Positions 44,412 through 51,778 of a stretch of 64,000 bases of DNA are shown here, piece by piece. The notes under the pieces were generated by a model, which saw nothing but the letters and a program-made list of their open reading frames with translations, searched no databases and was not told where the DNA came from. The stretch comes from Neolewinella aquimaris. GTDB taxonomy: Bacteria > Bacteroidota > Bacteroidia > Chitinophagales > Saprospiraceae. The position numbers were made by a program, and so were the translations under genes. Within the stretch, counting starts at the first letter, position 1. The number at the start of each line of letters is the position of its first letter. The stretch covers positions 124,001-188,000 of the forward strand of contig NZ_JACIFF010000003.1 in the NCBI RefSeq assembly GCF_014197245.1. The letters are read 5' to 3'.

Positions 44412-45155
44412 ATGAGTACCAAATATATCTACACCTTCGGCGTCATCATGACGGTGGTCGTAGCCCTCGTACTGGCCGGCTTCCGTACGGTGACCGCCGA
44501 CGCCGCCGCGCGCAACGAGGACATCTTCAACAAGCGGGAAATTCTCGCCACCGTGGCCGAACCCCTGGCTGAAGCCGGTACGCCGATCGGTACCCTGACC
44601 GACGAGCAGGTGCTGGAAATTTTCGATAACCAGGTGGAACAGGTGCTCGTGAACTCCGCCGGCGAACAAGTCGATCAGGAGTTTTCCGCCCTCGACCTTG
44701 CCAAGGAGTACAAGAAGCCGGAGGATGCCCGCATCTACCCCGTCAATATCTTCGACCTGAACGGCGACAAGTACTACGTCTTCAGCGTACGGGGCAATGG
44801 ACTCTGGGACGCCATCTGGGGCAACATCGCCCTGGCCTCCGACCTCAATACCGTCACCGGAGCCAGCTTCGACCACGCCGGCGAAACTCCCGGACTGGGC
44901 GCCGAGATCAAGGACAATTCCGGGTGGAAATCGCAGTTTAAGGGCAAGAAGATCTTCGATGGCGATAAGTTCGTCAGCATCATCGTCCGTAAGGGCGGTG
45001 CCGTCGACCCGGATCACGACGTGGACGGCCTGAGCGGTGCTACCGTAACCGGTGACGGCGTAACCAAGATGCTCTGGAACGGACTCAAGGCATATGAGCC
45101 CTTCATTGAGGAGCAGCGTGCCGAAAACGGTGCCACCAGCATGAACCTAAAGTAA
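44412..45155 (+). CDS. nqrC: Na+-NQR subunit C
   Basis: A 247-residue subunit with one N-terminal membrane helix ('IYTFGVIMTVVVALVLAGF') and a periplasmic FMN-binding domain. The flavinylation motif is 'DGLSGATVTGDGV', FMN attached to Thr211. 'GNGLWDAIWGNIALASDLNTVTGASFDHAGETPGLGAEI' in pieces matches the FMN_bind fold. Attachment needs the ApbE flavin transferase, which is not encoded in this window. 46 bp before nqrD. Confidence 0.96.
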   Translation: MSTKYIYTFGVIMTVVVALVLAGFRTVTADAAARNEDIFNKREILATVAEPLAEAGTPIGTLTDEQVLEIFDNQVEQVLVNSAGEQVDQEFSALDLAKEYKKPEDARIYPVNIFDLNGDKYYVFSVRGNGLWDAIWGNIALASDLNTVTGASFDHAGETPGLGAEIKDNSGWKSQFKGKKIFDGDKFVSIIVRKGGAVDPDHDVDGLSGATVTGDGVTKMLWNGLKAYEPFIEEQRAENGATSMNLK

Positions 45156-45201
45156 ACTTATCCCCGCCGGTCGATGCCGGTGGTGACCTATAGCTACAAA
45201 C

Positions 45202-45960
45202 ATGGCAGAATCAACTGAAATTAGAACCGGTGTCGTAGCCGATCCCGCCGGTCAGGAAAAGGAGCCCCTGTTCGGGAAGAAGGAGAAGATCCTGATTACC
45301 GACCCCCTGCTCGACAACAACCCCATCACCATCCAGGTACTCGGTGTGTGTTCGGCCCTGGCCGTCACCTCGCTCGTGTACCCCTCCCTGGTCATGGCGG
45401 TAGCGGTGGTATTCGTCTGCGCGTTCTCGAGCCTGTTTACCTCGCTGATGCGCAACATTATCCCGAAGGCCGTACGTCTGATCGTGCAGTTGGTAATTAT
45501 CGCTACCCTCGTAACTCTGGTGAACGAAGCACTTAAGGTCCTCGCCTTCCCCGTATATAAGCAACTGTCGGTCTACATCGGTCTCATTATCACGAATTGT
45601 ATCGTGATGGGCCGCCTGGAAGCCTTCGCGATGGCCAACAAGCCCTGGCGTTCCTTCCTCGACGGAGTAGGTAACGGACTGGGCTACGGTCTGATTCTGG
45701 TCGCCGTCGGTGTCGTCCGCGAACTGTTCGGCAAGGGGAGCCTCTTCGCCGGTTCCGGTATCGCCATGAACATCATCGGCCCCAGCGGCGACACCACCCA
45801 GTACTGGATCAACACCGCCGCCGAAAGCGGCATCGGAAGCTTCTTCGGCTGGTACGCCAACAACAACCTCATGGTACTGCCCGCAGCCGCCATGTTCGTG
45901 ATCGCCGTCTTCATCTGGATTCAGCGCAGCTACAACACGAAGTTGGTAGACGTATCGTAG
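45202..45960 (+). CDS. nqrD: Na+-NQR subunit D
   Basis: A 252-residue membrane subunit of the NqrDE/RnfAE family with six helices: 'ITIQVLGVCSALAVTSLVYPSLVMAVAVVFV', 'IVQLVIIATLVTLVNE', 'SVYIGLIITNCIVMGRLEAFAM' and 'GYGLILVAVGVVRELFGKGSL'. The Cys in 'ITNCIV' helps bind the membrane 2Fe-2S cluster shared with NqrE. The N-terminus is extended by about 35 charged residues relative to typical ~210-residue NqrD. Confidence 0.95.
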   Translation: MAESTEIRTGVVADPAGQEKEPLFGKKEKILITDPLLDNNPITIQVLGVCSALAVTSLVYPSLVMAVAVVFVCAFSSLFTSLMRNIIPKAVRLIVQLVIIATLVTLVNEALKVLAFPVYKQLSVYIGLIITNCIVMGRLEAFAMANKPWRSFLDGVGNGLGYGLILVAVGVVRELFGKGSLFAGSGIAMNIIGPSGDTTQYWINTAAESGIGSFFGWYANNNLMVLPAAAMFVIAVFIWIQRSYNTKLVDVS

Positions 45961-46043
45961 GGCCTTCCCCCCCTTCAATCCCTCAATCCCTACTTACCCC
46001 CGATCCTTCCTTCTCCCCCCTCAATCCTTCAATCCTTCACCCC
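45961..46043 (+). other. Pyrimidine-rich intergenic tract in the nqr operon
   Basis: Almost all C and T on the plus strand, with repeated tcaatcc(c/t)t octamers at 45976, 45984, 46020 and 46028. It separates nqrD from nqrE. Function unknown; possible translation or RNA-binding-protein signal, or simple expansion. Confidence 0.5.
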
Positions 46044-46655
46044 ATGGGAGACTTCCTCAACATCTTCATCAAGTCGGCCTTCATCGAGAACATGGTGCTC
46101 GCCTACTTTCTCGGTATGTGCTCGTTCCTGGCCGTATCTAAGACCCTGACCACCGCCACCGGACTCGGACTTGCCGTCATCTTCGTACTCGGCATCACCA
46201 TGCCGATCAACTGGGTGATCAACGAATTTATCCTCATTCCCGCGGAGCTCGAATTCCTGCGCTTCATTCTGTTCATCGCCGTTATCGCCTCTACGGTACA
46301 GCTGGTGGAAATGGTGGTGGAGAAGTTCAGTCCCGGCCTCTACGCCGCCCTGGGAATCTTCCTTCCCCTCATCACGGTGAACTGCGCCATCCTCGGGGGT
46401 AGCCTCTTTATGGTGAGCCGGGAGTACAACCTGACCGAGTCGATCGCCTTCGGTTTAGGTGGCGGTTTTGGCTGGTTTCTGGCCATCATCGCTCTGGCGG
46501 CCATTCGCGAGCGCATTCGCTACAGCAACGTTCCCCCCGCCCTGCGTGGATTGGGAATGGCCTTCCTGATCACCGGCCTGATGGGCATTGCGTTTCTGAG
46601 CCTTACCGGTATCGATCCCGCCGTCTTCGCCGGTTGGAGCGGCGTTGCCGAGTAA
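46044..46655 (+). CDS. nqrE: Na+-NQR subunit E
   Basis: A 203-residue membrane subunit with six helices, pairing with NqrD. Motifs: 'LNIFIKSAFIENMVLAYFLGMCSFLAVSK' (with Cys in the iron-sulfur position), 'LGITMPINWVINEFIL', 'LIVTVNCAILGGSLFM'-like 'LITVNCAILGGSLFM' and 'FGLGGGFGWFLAIIALAAIRERIRYS'. Length is exactly typical. Confidence 0.96.
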   Translation: MGDFLNIFIKSAFIENMVLAYFLGMCSFLAVSKTLTTATGLGLAVIFVLGITMPINWVINEFILIPAELEFLRFILFIAVIASTVQLVEMVVEKFSPGLYAALGIFLPLITVNCAILGGSLFMVSREYNLTESIAFGLGGGFGWFLAIIALAAIRERIRYSNVPPALRGLGMAFLITGLMGIAFLSLTGIDPAVFAGWSGVAE

Positions 46656-46717
46656 GTTTTACCCTGAATAGATAAACCGTCGGTCCCGGAACCGGCTTAT
46701 ACGTAAAATATCCCACC

Positions 46718-47992
46718 ATGATTACCATCGGAGCAGCGGTTGTAGTTTTTACGGCCATCGTGCTTGCCCTCATCACCATGCTGCTGGTGGCCCGTCGGAG
46801 ACTCGTCCCCCAGGGTGAAGTAAAGATCATCGTCAACGGAGATACGGAGAATCCCCTACTGGTTCAGCCGGGCAACACGCTGCTTACGGCCCTGTCCGAC
46901 AAGAGCGTCTTCCTGCCTTCCGCCTGCGGCGGCGGCGGTACCTGCGCCATGTGTGAGTGTGAGATCACTAAGGGCGGCGGCGACGTACTGCCTACCGAGC
47001 TCAACCACCTTACCCGTCGGGAAGTAGCTGAGCACAAGCGTCTGGCCTGCCAGGTGAAGGTGCGTGAGGATATGGAAATCCACATCCCCGAAGAAATTTT
47101 CGGCATCAAGAAGTGGGAATGCACCGTCGACCGGAACTACAACGTCGCGACCTTCATCAAGGAGTTCGTGGTGCGGTTACCGGAAGGGGAGAGCCTGGAT
47201 TTCGAATCGGGCGGCTACATCCAGATCGACGTACCCAAGATCGAAGTCGACTTCAAAAATTTCGACATCACGCCCCACCCGATTTTCCATAAGGGAGCTC
47301 CCGCCGATAAATTCAAGCCCGACTGGGACAAGTTCGGCATGTGGGACTTCAAGATGAAGAACGACGAAGAACAGTTCCGCGCCTACTCCATGGCGAACCA
47401 CCCCGGGGAAGGCGACATCATCATGCTCAACATCCGGATCGCGCCACCGCCCTTCGACCGGCAGAAGAACGCGTACATGGACGTGAACCCCGGTGTCTGC
47501 TCCAGCTACGTCTTCAACCAGAAGCCCGGCGATAAGGTGACGATCTCCGGCCCCTACGGTGAGTTCTTCATCAAGCCCACCGACAAGGAAATGATTTACA
47601 TCGGTGGTGGCGCCGGCATGGCCCCCCTGCGGAGCCACATTTTCCACCTCTTCCACACCATGAAGACGGACCGCAAGGTCAGCTACTGGTACGGTGGCCG
47701 CTCCAAGGCCGAACTCTTCTACACGGAGGAATTCGAAGCCATTGAGAAGGACTTCCCCAACTTTAAGTACCACATCGCCCTCAGCGACGCCCTGCCCGAA
47801 GACAACTGGAACGGCATGACCGGATTCATCCACCAGGCCGTCCTTGACAATTACCTCAAGGATCACCCCGAACCCGAAGAAATCGAGTACTACCTCTGCG
47901 GCCCGCCCCTGATGCTGCAGGCCGTTCAGAATATGCTCGATGAGCTCGGCGTACCCGAGGAAAACATCGCCTTCGACGACTTCGGTAGCTAG
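46718..47992 (+). CDS. nqrF: Na+-NQR subunit F, NADH-oxidising flavoprotein
   Basis: A 424-residue entry subunit: one N-terminal helix ('[20 protein letters not shown]'), a 2Fe-2S ferredoxin domain with Cys70, Cys76, Cys79 and Cys111, an FAD domain ('[22 protein letters not shown]') and an NADH domain ('[18 protein letters not shown]', '[16 protein letters not shown]'). It accepts hydride from NADH in the cytoplasm. The ligands stand at the same positions I recall for the Vibrio protein. The stop TAG (47990-47992) is the first part of a family C repeat, and a strong terminator follows. Confidence 0.97.
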   Translation: MITIGAAVVVFTAIVLALITMLLVARRRLVPQGEVKIIVNGDTENPLLVQPGNTLLTALSDKSVFLPSACGGGGTCAMCECEITKGGGDVLPTELNHLTRREVAEHKRLACQVKVREDMEIHIPEEIFGIKKWECTVDRNYNVATFIKEFVVRLPEGESLDFESGGYIQIDVPKIEVDFKNFDITPHPIFHKGAPADKFKPDWDKFGMWDFKMKNDEEQFRAYSMANHPGEGDIIMLNIRIAPPPFDRQKNAYMDVNPGVCSSYVFNQKPGDKVTISGPYGEFFIKPTDKEMIYIGGGAGMAPLRSHIFHLFHTMKTDRKVSYWYGGRSKAELFYTEEFEAIEKDFPNFKYHIALSDALPEDNWNGMTGFIHQAVLDNYLKDHPEPEEIEYYLCGPPLMLQAVQNMLDELGVPEENIAFDDFGS

Positions 47993-48046
47993 TACAACGC
48001 GGTCTCCTGACCGCGAAAGTACAAAGCTGCCTCCGGCAGCGCGGGG
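47990..48046. repeat. Repeat family C copies at the nqrF stop
   Basis: tagtacaacgcggtctcctgaccgcg followed by agtacaaagctgcctccggcagcgcg. The element's first TAG is the nqrF stop codon, mirroring the arrangement at mnmG. Confidence 0.7.
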
Positions 48047-48080
48047 AAAGCCCGCAGCGCATACGCGCTGCGGGCTTTTT
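48047..48080 (+). terminator. Intrinsic terminator of the nqr operon
   Basis: aaagcccgcagcgc, loop atac, gcgctgcgggctttt: a perfect 14-bp GC-rich stem flanked by A- and T-runs, so it can work on both strands. It follows nqrF by 55 bp. Confidence 0.9.
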
Positions 48081-48138
48081 CGTGGACTTTGCTGGGAATA
48101 CCTTCGGGAGGCTTTCTTCGGCCCGTATCAGTGTTGCA

Positions 48139-48228
48139 TCCAGTGCTGCCGGAGGCAGCATTCTACACCGCTGCCGGAGGCAGCATCGTGCTCCCGCCCC
48201 AATAGCTATCGGGGGAGGCCGCGTTTTA
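48139..48228. repeat. Repeat family C copies plus GATAGCTATC palindrome
   Basis: gtgctgccggaggcagcatt, ccgctgccggaggcagcatc and ccccaatagctatcgggg (48197-48214). On the minus strand the glycosyltransferase stop TAA (48228-48226) begins TAAAACGCGGCC, again matching the repeat's edge. Confidence 0.65.
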
Positions 48229-49824
48229 CTTAGCGAGGCCGAGGTGCTTCACACTGAAAAAGAAGATCGCGCCATACCCCAGTGCCAGCAAGGCATGGAA
48301 GACCACAAACGTGGTATTCTGTAGGTAGAAGGCCCCCCAGACGGCAAAGAGGAAGTATACGCACAGCACCCCTTCACCCACCGTGATTAAGTTCAGCTTA
48401 CCGGATAGGTACTTCTTCGACTTGAGCTTGTCGCGCACCGTACTGATGTTGAACTTGGGCGTGCGTACGAACGGGCTCTTCTTTCCCCGGTACCCCTGCA
48501 GCACCGCCACAGAATTGTGCAGCGACAGGCCCATGCTCAGGGCAAGAAAGAGGGGAAACAGGAAGACGAATTTGAATACCGACTTAGCAAAGTTCTTTTC
48601 TTTATTCGCCACGCTCTGCACGTTTGCTACGTAGTAGATACCGATCACGGACAGCAACCCGGCGAGAAAGAGGGCAAAGAAATTTTTGCTGAAGCCATAC
48701 TGGGCCAGTTCGCTGAAGAGAAATAGCAGGGGCACGCTAAACACCCCACAGAGGAATACGAACAGAAAGATCGACGAAGCCAGCAGGTGAGCGGTCGCCT
48801 GCACCTTATGTCCTAGTGCCAGCTCGCTGTGCCATACGTCGGGCAGCATCTTGCGGGCCGTTTCCGCGCCCCCCTTCATCCAGCGGTGCTGCTGACTCTT
48901 GAAGCTGTTCATTTCCACCGGAAGTTCCGCCGGACTGCCCACCCGCTCCAGGTACCGAATCTTGTACCCCGCCAGTTGGCTACGGATGCTCAGGTCCAGG
49001 TCCTCCGTCAGCGTATCGGGTTGCCAACCGCCCCCGGCGTCGATGGCCGCCCGCCGCCAGACGCCCGCCGTTCCGTTGAATTGCAGCAGGTGTCCGCCGT
49101 TCATTCGACCGACCTGCTCAACCGTGAAGTGTACGTTCAGTTGGAGGGCCTGTAAACGGGTGATGAGGCTGTAGTCTTCGTTGAGGTGCTCCCAGCGGGT
49201 CTGTACGACGCCCACTGTAGGATCCGTGAAGTAGGGGATCGTTCGCCGCAGAAAACTGGGTTCGGGTACGAAGTCGGCATCGAAAATGGCAATGAACTCC
49301 CCCCCCGCGAGCTGGGTGCCGTCGCGCAGCGCACCGGCTTTGTACCCCTGTCGTTCGGCGCGGATGATCTGTTTGATCTGGTAGCCGCGGGCCCGGTAGT
49401 ACTTGACTTTTTCCGCCACCAACGCCACGGTTTCGTCGGTACTGTCGTCGAGGATGTGAATCTCGTACCGATCGCGGGGATAGTCGAATGCCGCTACCGC
49501 ATCGATCAACCGCCCGATCACGTACAGCTCGTTGTAGATCGGCAACTGTACCGTCACGAAGGGAAAGCGGGGCGGGGCCGCGGGTGCAAGGTCAATTCCG
49601 GAAATGCGCGGCTGTTTGGTGGTGTACGCGGTGAGCGTAGTAGCACCCGTACTCCTCTTAAGGGAGGTACCGGTTGCCGCGCCGGCCGGCAGGGCCGGGG
49701 GTTCCACGGTGGGTCCTTCCTGTTTGTAGTGGTACAGCAGATTGAACTGTAGCAGGCAGTAGACCGTGATGTACAGCAGGCTGAAGGTATAAATCGCCAG
49801 GACCACGAATGCCACTACGGTCAT
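48226..49824 (-). CDS. Membrane-bound family 2 glycosyltransferase (cellulose-synthase-like)
   Basis: A 532-residue processive-type GT2 from ATG 49824 ('MTVVAFVVLAIYTFSLLYI'); a TTG at 49830 overlaps the upstream stop. After one N-terminal helix the catalytic domain begins at 'FVTVQLPIYNELYVIGRLI', with 'ILDDSTDET', 'FDADFVP' (DxD), 'TEDLDLS' and 'SQQHRWMKG' (Q-x-x-R-W). Four to five C-terminal helices follow. This arrangement resembles CESA/CsbB-like and ceramide-glucosyltransferase-like enzymes of Bacteroidota; the sugar and acceptor are unknown. It is 2 bp downstream of a second GT2, forming an operon. Confidence 0.9.
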   Translation of the reverse strand: MTVVAFVVLAIYTFSLLYITVYCLLQFNLLYHYKQEGPTVEPPALPAGAATGTSLKRSTGATTLTAYTTKQPRISGIDLAPAAPPRFPFVTVQLPIYNELYVIGRLIDAVAAFDYPRDRYEIHILDDSTDETVALVAEKVKYYRARGYQIKQIIRAERQGYKAGALRDGTQLAGGEFIAIFDADFVPEPSFLRRTIPYFTDPTVGVVQTRWEHLNEDYSLITRLQALQLNVHFTVEQVGRMNGGHLLQFNGTAGVWRRAAIDAGGGWQPDTLTEDLDLSIRSQLAGYKIRYLERVGSPAELPVEMNSFKSQQHRWMKGGAETARKMLPDVWHSELALGHKVQATAHLLASSIFLFVFLCGVFSVPLLFLFSELAQYGFSKNFFALFLAGLLSVIGIYYVANVQSVANKEKNFAKSVFKFVFLFPLFLALSMGLSLHNSVAVLQGYRGKKSPFVRTPKFNISTVRDKLKSKKYLSGKLNLITVGEGVLCVYFLFAVWGAFYLQNTTFVVFHALLALGYGAIFFFSVKHLGLAK

Positions 49825-49826
49825 CG

Positions 49827-50513
49827 TCAAATCAGTTTAAAGATGGTCCACAAGATCTTGTGGCCGGCCAGTAGGGTACCCCGGACCGTTCCCGATATTT
49901 TAGACTTTCCGATGCGTTTGCGGTAACGTACGGGCACCTCCGTACACCGAAGACCGGCCCGGGCGGCACGCACCTGCATCTCCACCGTCCACCCGAAATC
50001 CGGGTCACGCATCCCCAGTTTTACCAGAGAATCATACCGGATGGCCCGAAAAGGCCCGAGATCGGTAAACTCGTAACCGTAAAATACCCGAATAAGATTT
50101 GTGGCCAGCCAGTTGCCGAACACCTGGGGCAGGGTCATACTACCAGCCTCCGTCTCGCCGAGGGCCCGGGAACCGATGACCAGATCGTACCCCCCGTTCA
50201 GGATCGGGGCCACCAACTCGGGCAACTGCTCGGGGTGATCGCTGTGGTCGCCGTCAATGAAAACTACGATATCGGGATGCTCATCGGCGGGTCGTTCGGC
50301 AATGTACCGTAACCCGCGCAGGCAGGCCGAACCATACCCCGCCCGCTTTTCGCTTACGATCACTGCACCCGCGTCCGCGCCCACCTGAGCCGTCCGGTCG
50401 CTGCTGTTGTTGTCGCAGACGATGACGTCGCGTAGCAGGTGGCGGGGCAATTCGGTAACGACCAATCCGATGCTCGCTTCCTCATTGTAGGCGGGAATAA
50501 TCACATCGATCAC
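49827..50513 (-). CDS. Family 2 glycosyltransferase, dolichyl-phosphate-mannose-synthase-like
   Basis: A 228-residue GT2 from GTG 50513 ('MIDVIIPAYNEEASIGLVV'). A TTG at 50549 would lie inside the probable -7 box (50547-50554), so the downstream GTG is preferred. Motifs: 'VCDNNSSDRT', 'KRAGYGSACLRGLRYI', 'VFIDGDHSDHPEQLP' (DxD) and 'DLGPFRAIRYDSL'. There is no long C-terminal membrane part, so it is a soluble or peripheral enzyme. Relatives transfer a sugar from a nucleotide donor to polyprenyl phosphate. It is coupled to the next GT2 gene. Confidence 0.87.
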   Translation of the reverse strand: MIDVIIPAYNEEASIGLVVTELPRHLLRDVIVCDNNSSDRTAQVGADAGAVIVSEKRAGYGSACLRGLRYIAERPADEHPDIVVFIDGDHSDHPEQLPELVAPILNGGYDLVIGSRALGETEAGSMTLPQVFGNWLATNLIRVFYGYEFTDLGPFRAIRYDSLVKLGMRDPDFGWTVEMQVRAARAGLRCTEVPVRYRKRIGKSKISGTVRGTLLAGHKILWTIFKLI

Positions 50514-50546
50514 GGGGGGCTGGGGAGACAAAGACCAAAGTTTGGG

Positions 50547-50554
50547 CAAAGATA
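50547..50554 (-). promoter_or_regulatory. -7 promoter box of the glycosyltransferase pair
   Basis: TATCTTTG on the minus strand is an exact TAnnTTTG match. Transcription should begin near 50540, which supports GTG 50513 as the start. Confidence 0.5.
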
Positions 50555-50582
50555 CACCGCCACCCCGGCCGCGAACGTCGGT

Positions 50583-51314
50583 TTACGACAGCCCGCCGTC
50601 GACGGAAAGCACCTGCCCGCTGACGTAGCTCCCCAGGTCGGAACCCAAAAAGATGCAGGCGTTGGCGATTTCTTCCGGCTTCCCGAAGCGTTTGAGGGGG
50701 ATGTTGGCCAGGTAGCCCTCGCGGACCTTTTCCGGCAGCTCGTCGGTCATGTCGGTTTCGATGAAGCCGGGCGCGATGACGTTGCAGCGTACGTTGCGGC
50801 TGCCCATTTCCTTGGCGATCGACTTGCTGAAGCCGATGATGCCCGCCTTGCTGGCGGCATAGTTGGCCTGACCCACATTGCCCTGGATGCCGACGATGCT
50901 CGACATGTTGATGATGCTGCCGCCACCCCGCATCATGGTCCGCAGCGCGTGTTTGGTGAGATTAAAGACCGATTTCAGGTTGTTGTCCATTACCGTATCC
51001 CACTGCTCCTCATTCATGCGGAGCATGAGGGTATCGCGGGTGACGCCGGCGTTGTTGATGAGGATGTGCAGCCCGCCGAAGTCGGCTACGACGGTCTTGA
51101 CGAGATGTTCGGCCTCGGCGTAGTCGGAGGCGTCGCTCTGGTAAGCCCGTACGTCGGAACCCAGTTCTTCCACGAGGGCATCGGCGGTAGCGGCCGAACT
51201 GCGGTAGGTGAAGGCGACTTTGGCGCCGGCCGCGGCGATGGAACGAACGAGTGCGGCCCCGATGCCTCGGGATCCGCCGGTGATGAGAGCGACTTTTCCG
51301 TCGAGTAGACCCAT
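50583..51314 (-). CDS. fabG: 3-oxoacyl-[ACP] reductase FabG
   Basis: A 243-residue short-chain dehydrogenase from ATG 51314 ('MGLLDGKVALITGGSRGIGAALV'). The NADPH motif TGGSRGIG (12-19), 'NNAGVTRDTLMLRM' and the catalytic set Ser in 'INMSSIVG', Tyr152 and Lys156 in 'QANYAASKAG' are present. 'VIAPGFIETDMTDELPE' and the ending 'GQVLSVDGGLS' are typical FabG. It reduces 3-oxoacyl-ACP in fatty acid elongation. It stands alone, not in a fab cluster. Confidence 0.93.
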   Translation of the reverse strand: MGLLDGKVALITGGSRGIGAALVRSIAAAGAKVAFTYRSSAATADALVEELGSDVRAYQSDASDYAEAEHLVKTVVADFGGLHILINNAGVTRDTLMLRMNEEQWDTVMDNNLKSVFNLTKHALRTMMRGGGSIINMSSIVGIQGNVGQANYAASKAGIIGFSKSIAKEMGSRNVRCNVIAPGFIETDMTDELPEKVREGYLANIPLKRFGKPEEIANACIFLGSDLGSYVSGQVLSVDGGLS

Positions 51315-51339
51315 GGTATCAGCTTGCTTTGGTGATCGC

Positions 51340-51347
51340 CAAAGGTA
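51340..51347 (-). promoter_or_regulatory. -7 promoter box of fabG
   Basis: TACCTTTG on the minus strand, 25 nt before ATG 51314, is an exact TAnnTTTG match. It also rules out a longer fabG frame reaching 51392. Confidence 0.5.
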
Positions 51348-51427
51348 GGACAAGCATAAAGAATAGCGGGCGGGGCAAACTAAACCGCCCACCCCCTCCT
51401 TCTATAGCTTCACCAAACGATGTAACC

Positions 51428-51739
51428 ATGTTCGGAGATATGATGAAACAGATGGAGGAAATGCAGGCCAAAATGCAGGAGCAGCTGGCCCAACAGACCT
51501 TCGAGGCCGAGGCCGGCGGCGGTGCCGTGAAGGTTACCTGCGACGGTACCCGCACCATCCAAAACGTAAGCATCGACCCGGAGCAAGTAGACCCCACCGA
51601 CCTGGAAGCCCTGGAGGACTTGGTCGTCGTGGCCACTAACCGGGCCCTGGAGCAGGCCGCAACCTACGAGGCACAGCAGGCTGGAGGCATGATGGACAAC
51701 ATGCTGCCCGGCGGCCTCGGCAGCATACTTGGCGGATAA
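51428..51739 (+). CDS. YbaB/EbfC family nucleoid-associated protein
   Basis: A 103-residue protein from ATG 51428 ('MFGDMMKQMEEMQAKMQEQLAQQTFEAEAGGGAVKV' in outline). The long N-terminal helix, 'AGGGAVKVTCDGTRTIQNVSIDPE' and the C-terminal 'LEDLVVVATNRALEQAATY' with a glycine-rich tail ('MLPGGLGSILGG') are classic. Members bind DNA as dimers and often sit beside dnaX/recR, which are absent here. It lies 39 bp upstream of the antiporter gene. Confidence 0.9.
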   Translation: MFGDMMKQMEEMQAKMQEQLAQQTFEAEAGGGAVKVTCDGTRTIQNVSIDPEQVDPTDLEALEDLVVVATNRALEQAATYEAQQAGGMMDNMLPGGLGSILGG

Positions 51740-51778
51740 TCTTTATTTTCAGGCTTCCGGAAAGCCAGCCCAATTTGC

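Noticed and set aside
42936-45017. 693-codon open frame antisense to nqrB and nqrC
   Set aside because: It is a shadow of GC-rich codons in real nqr genes on the plus strand; the product is Asp/Gly/Val/His-rich with no domain.
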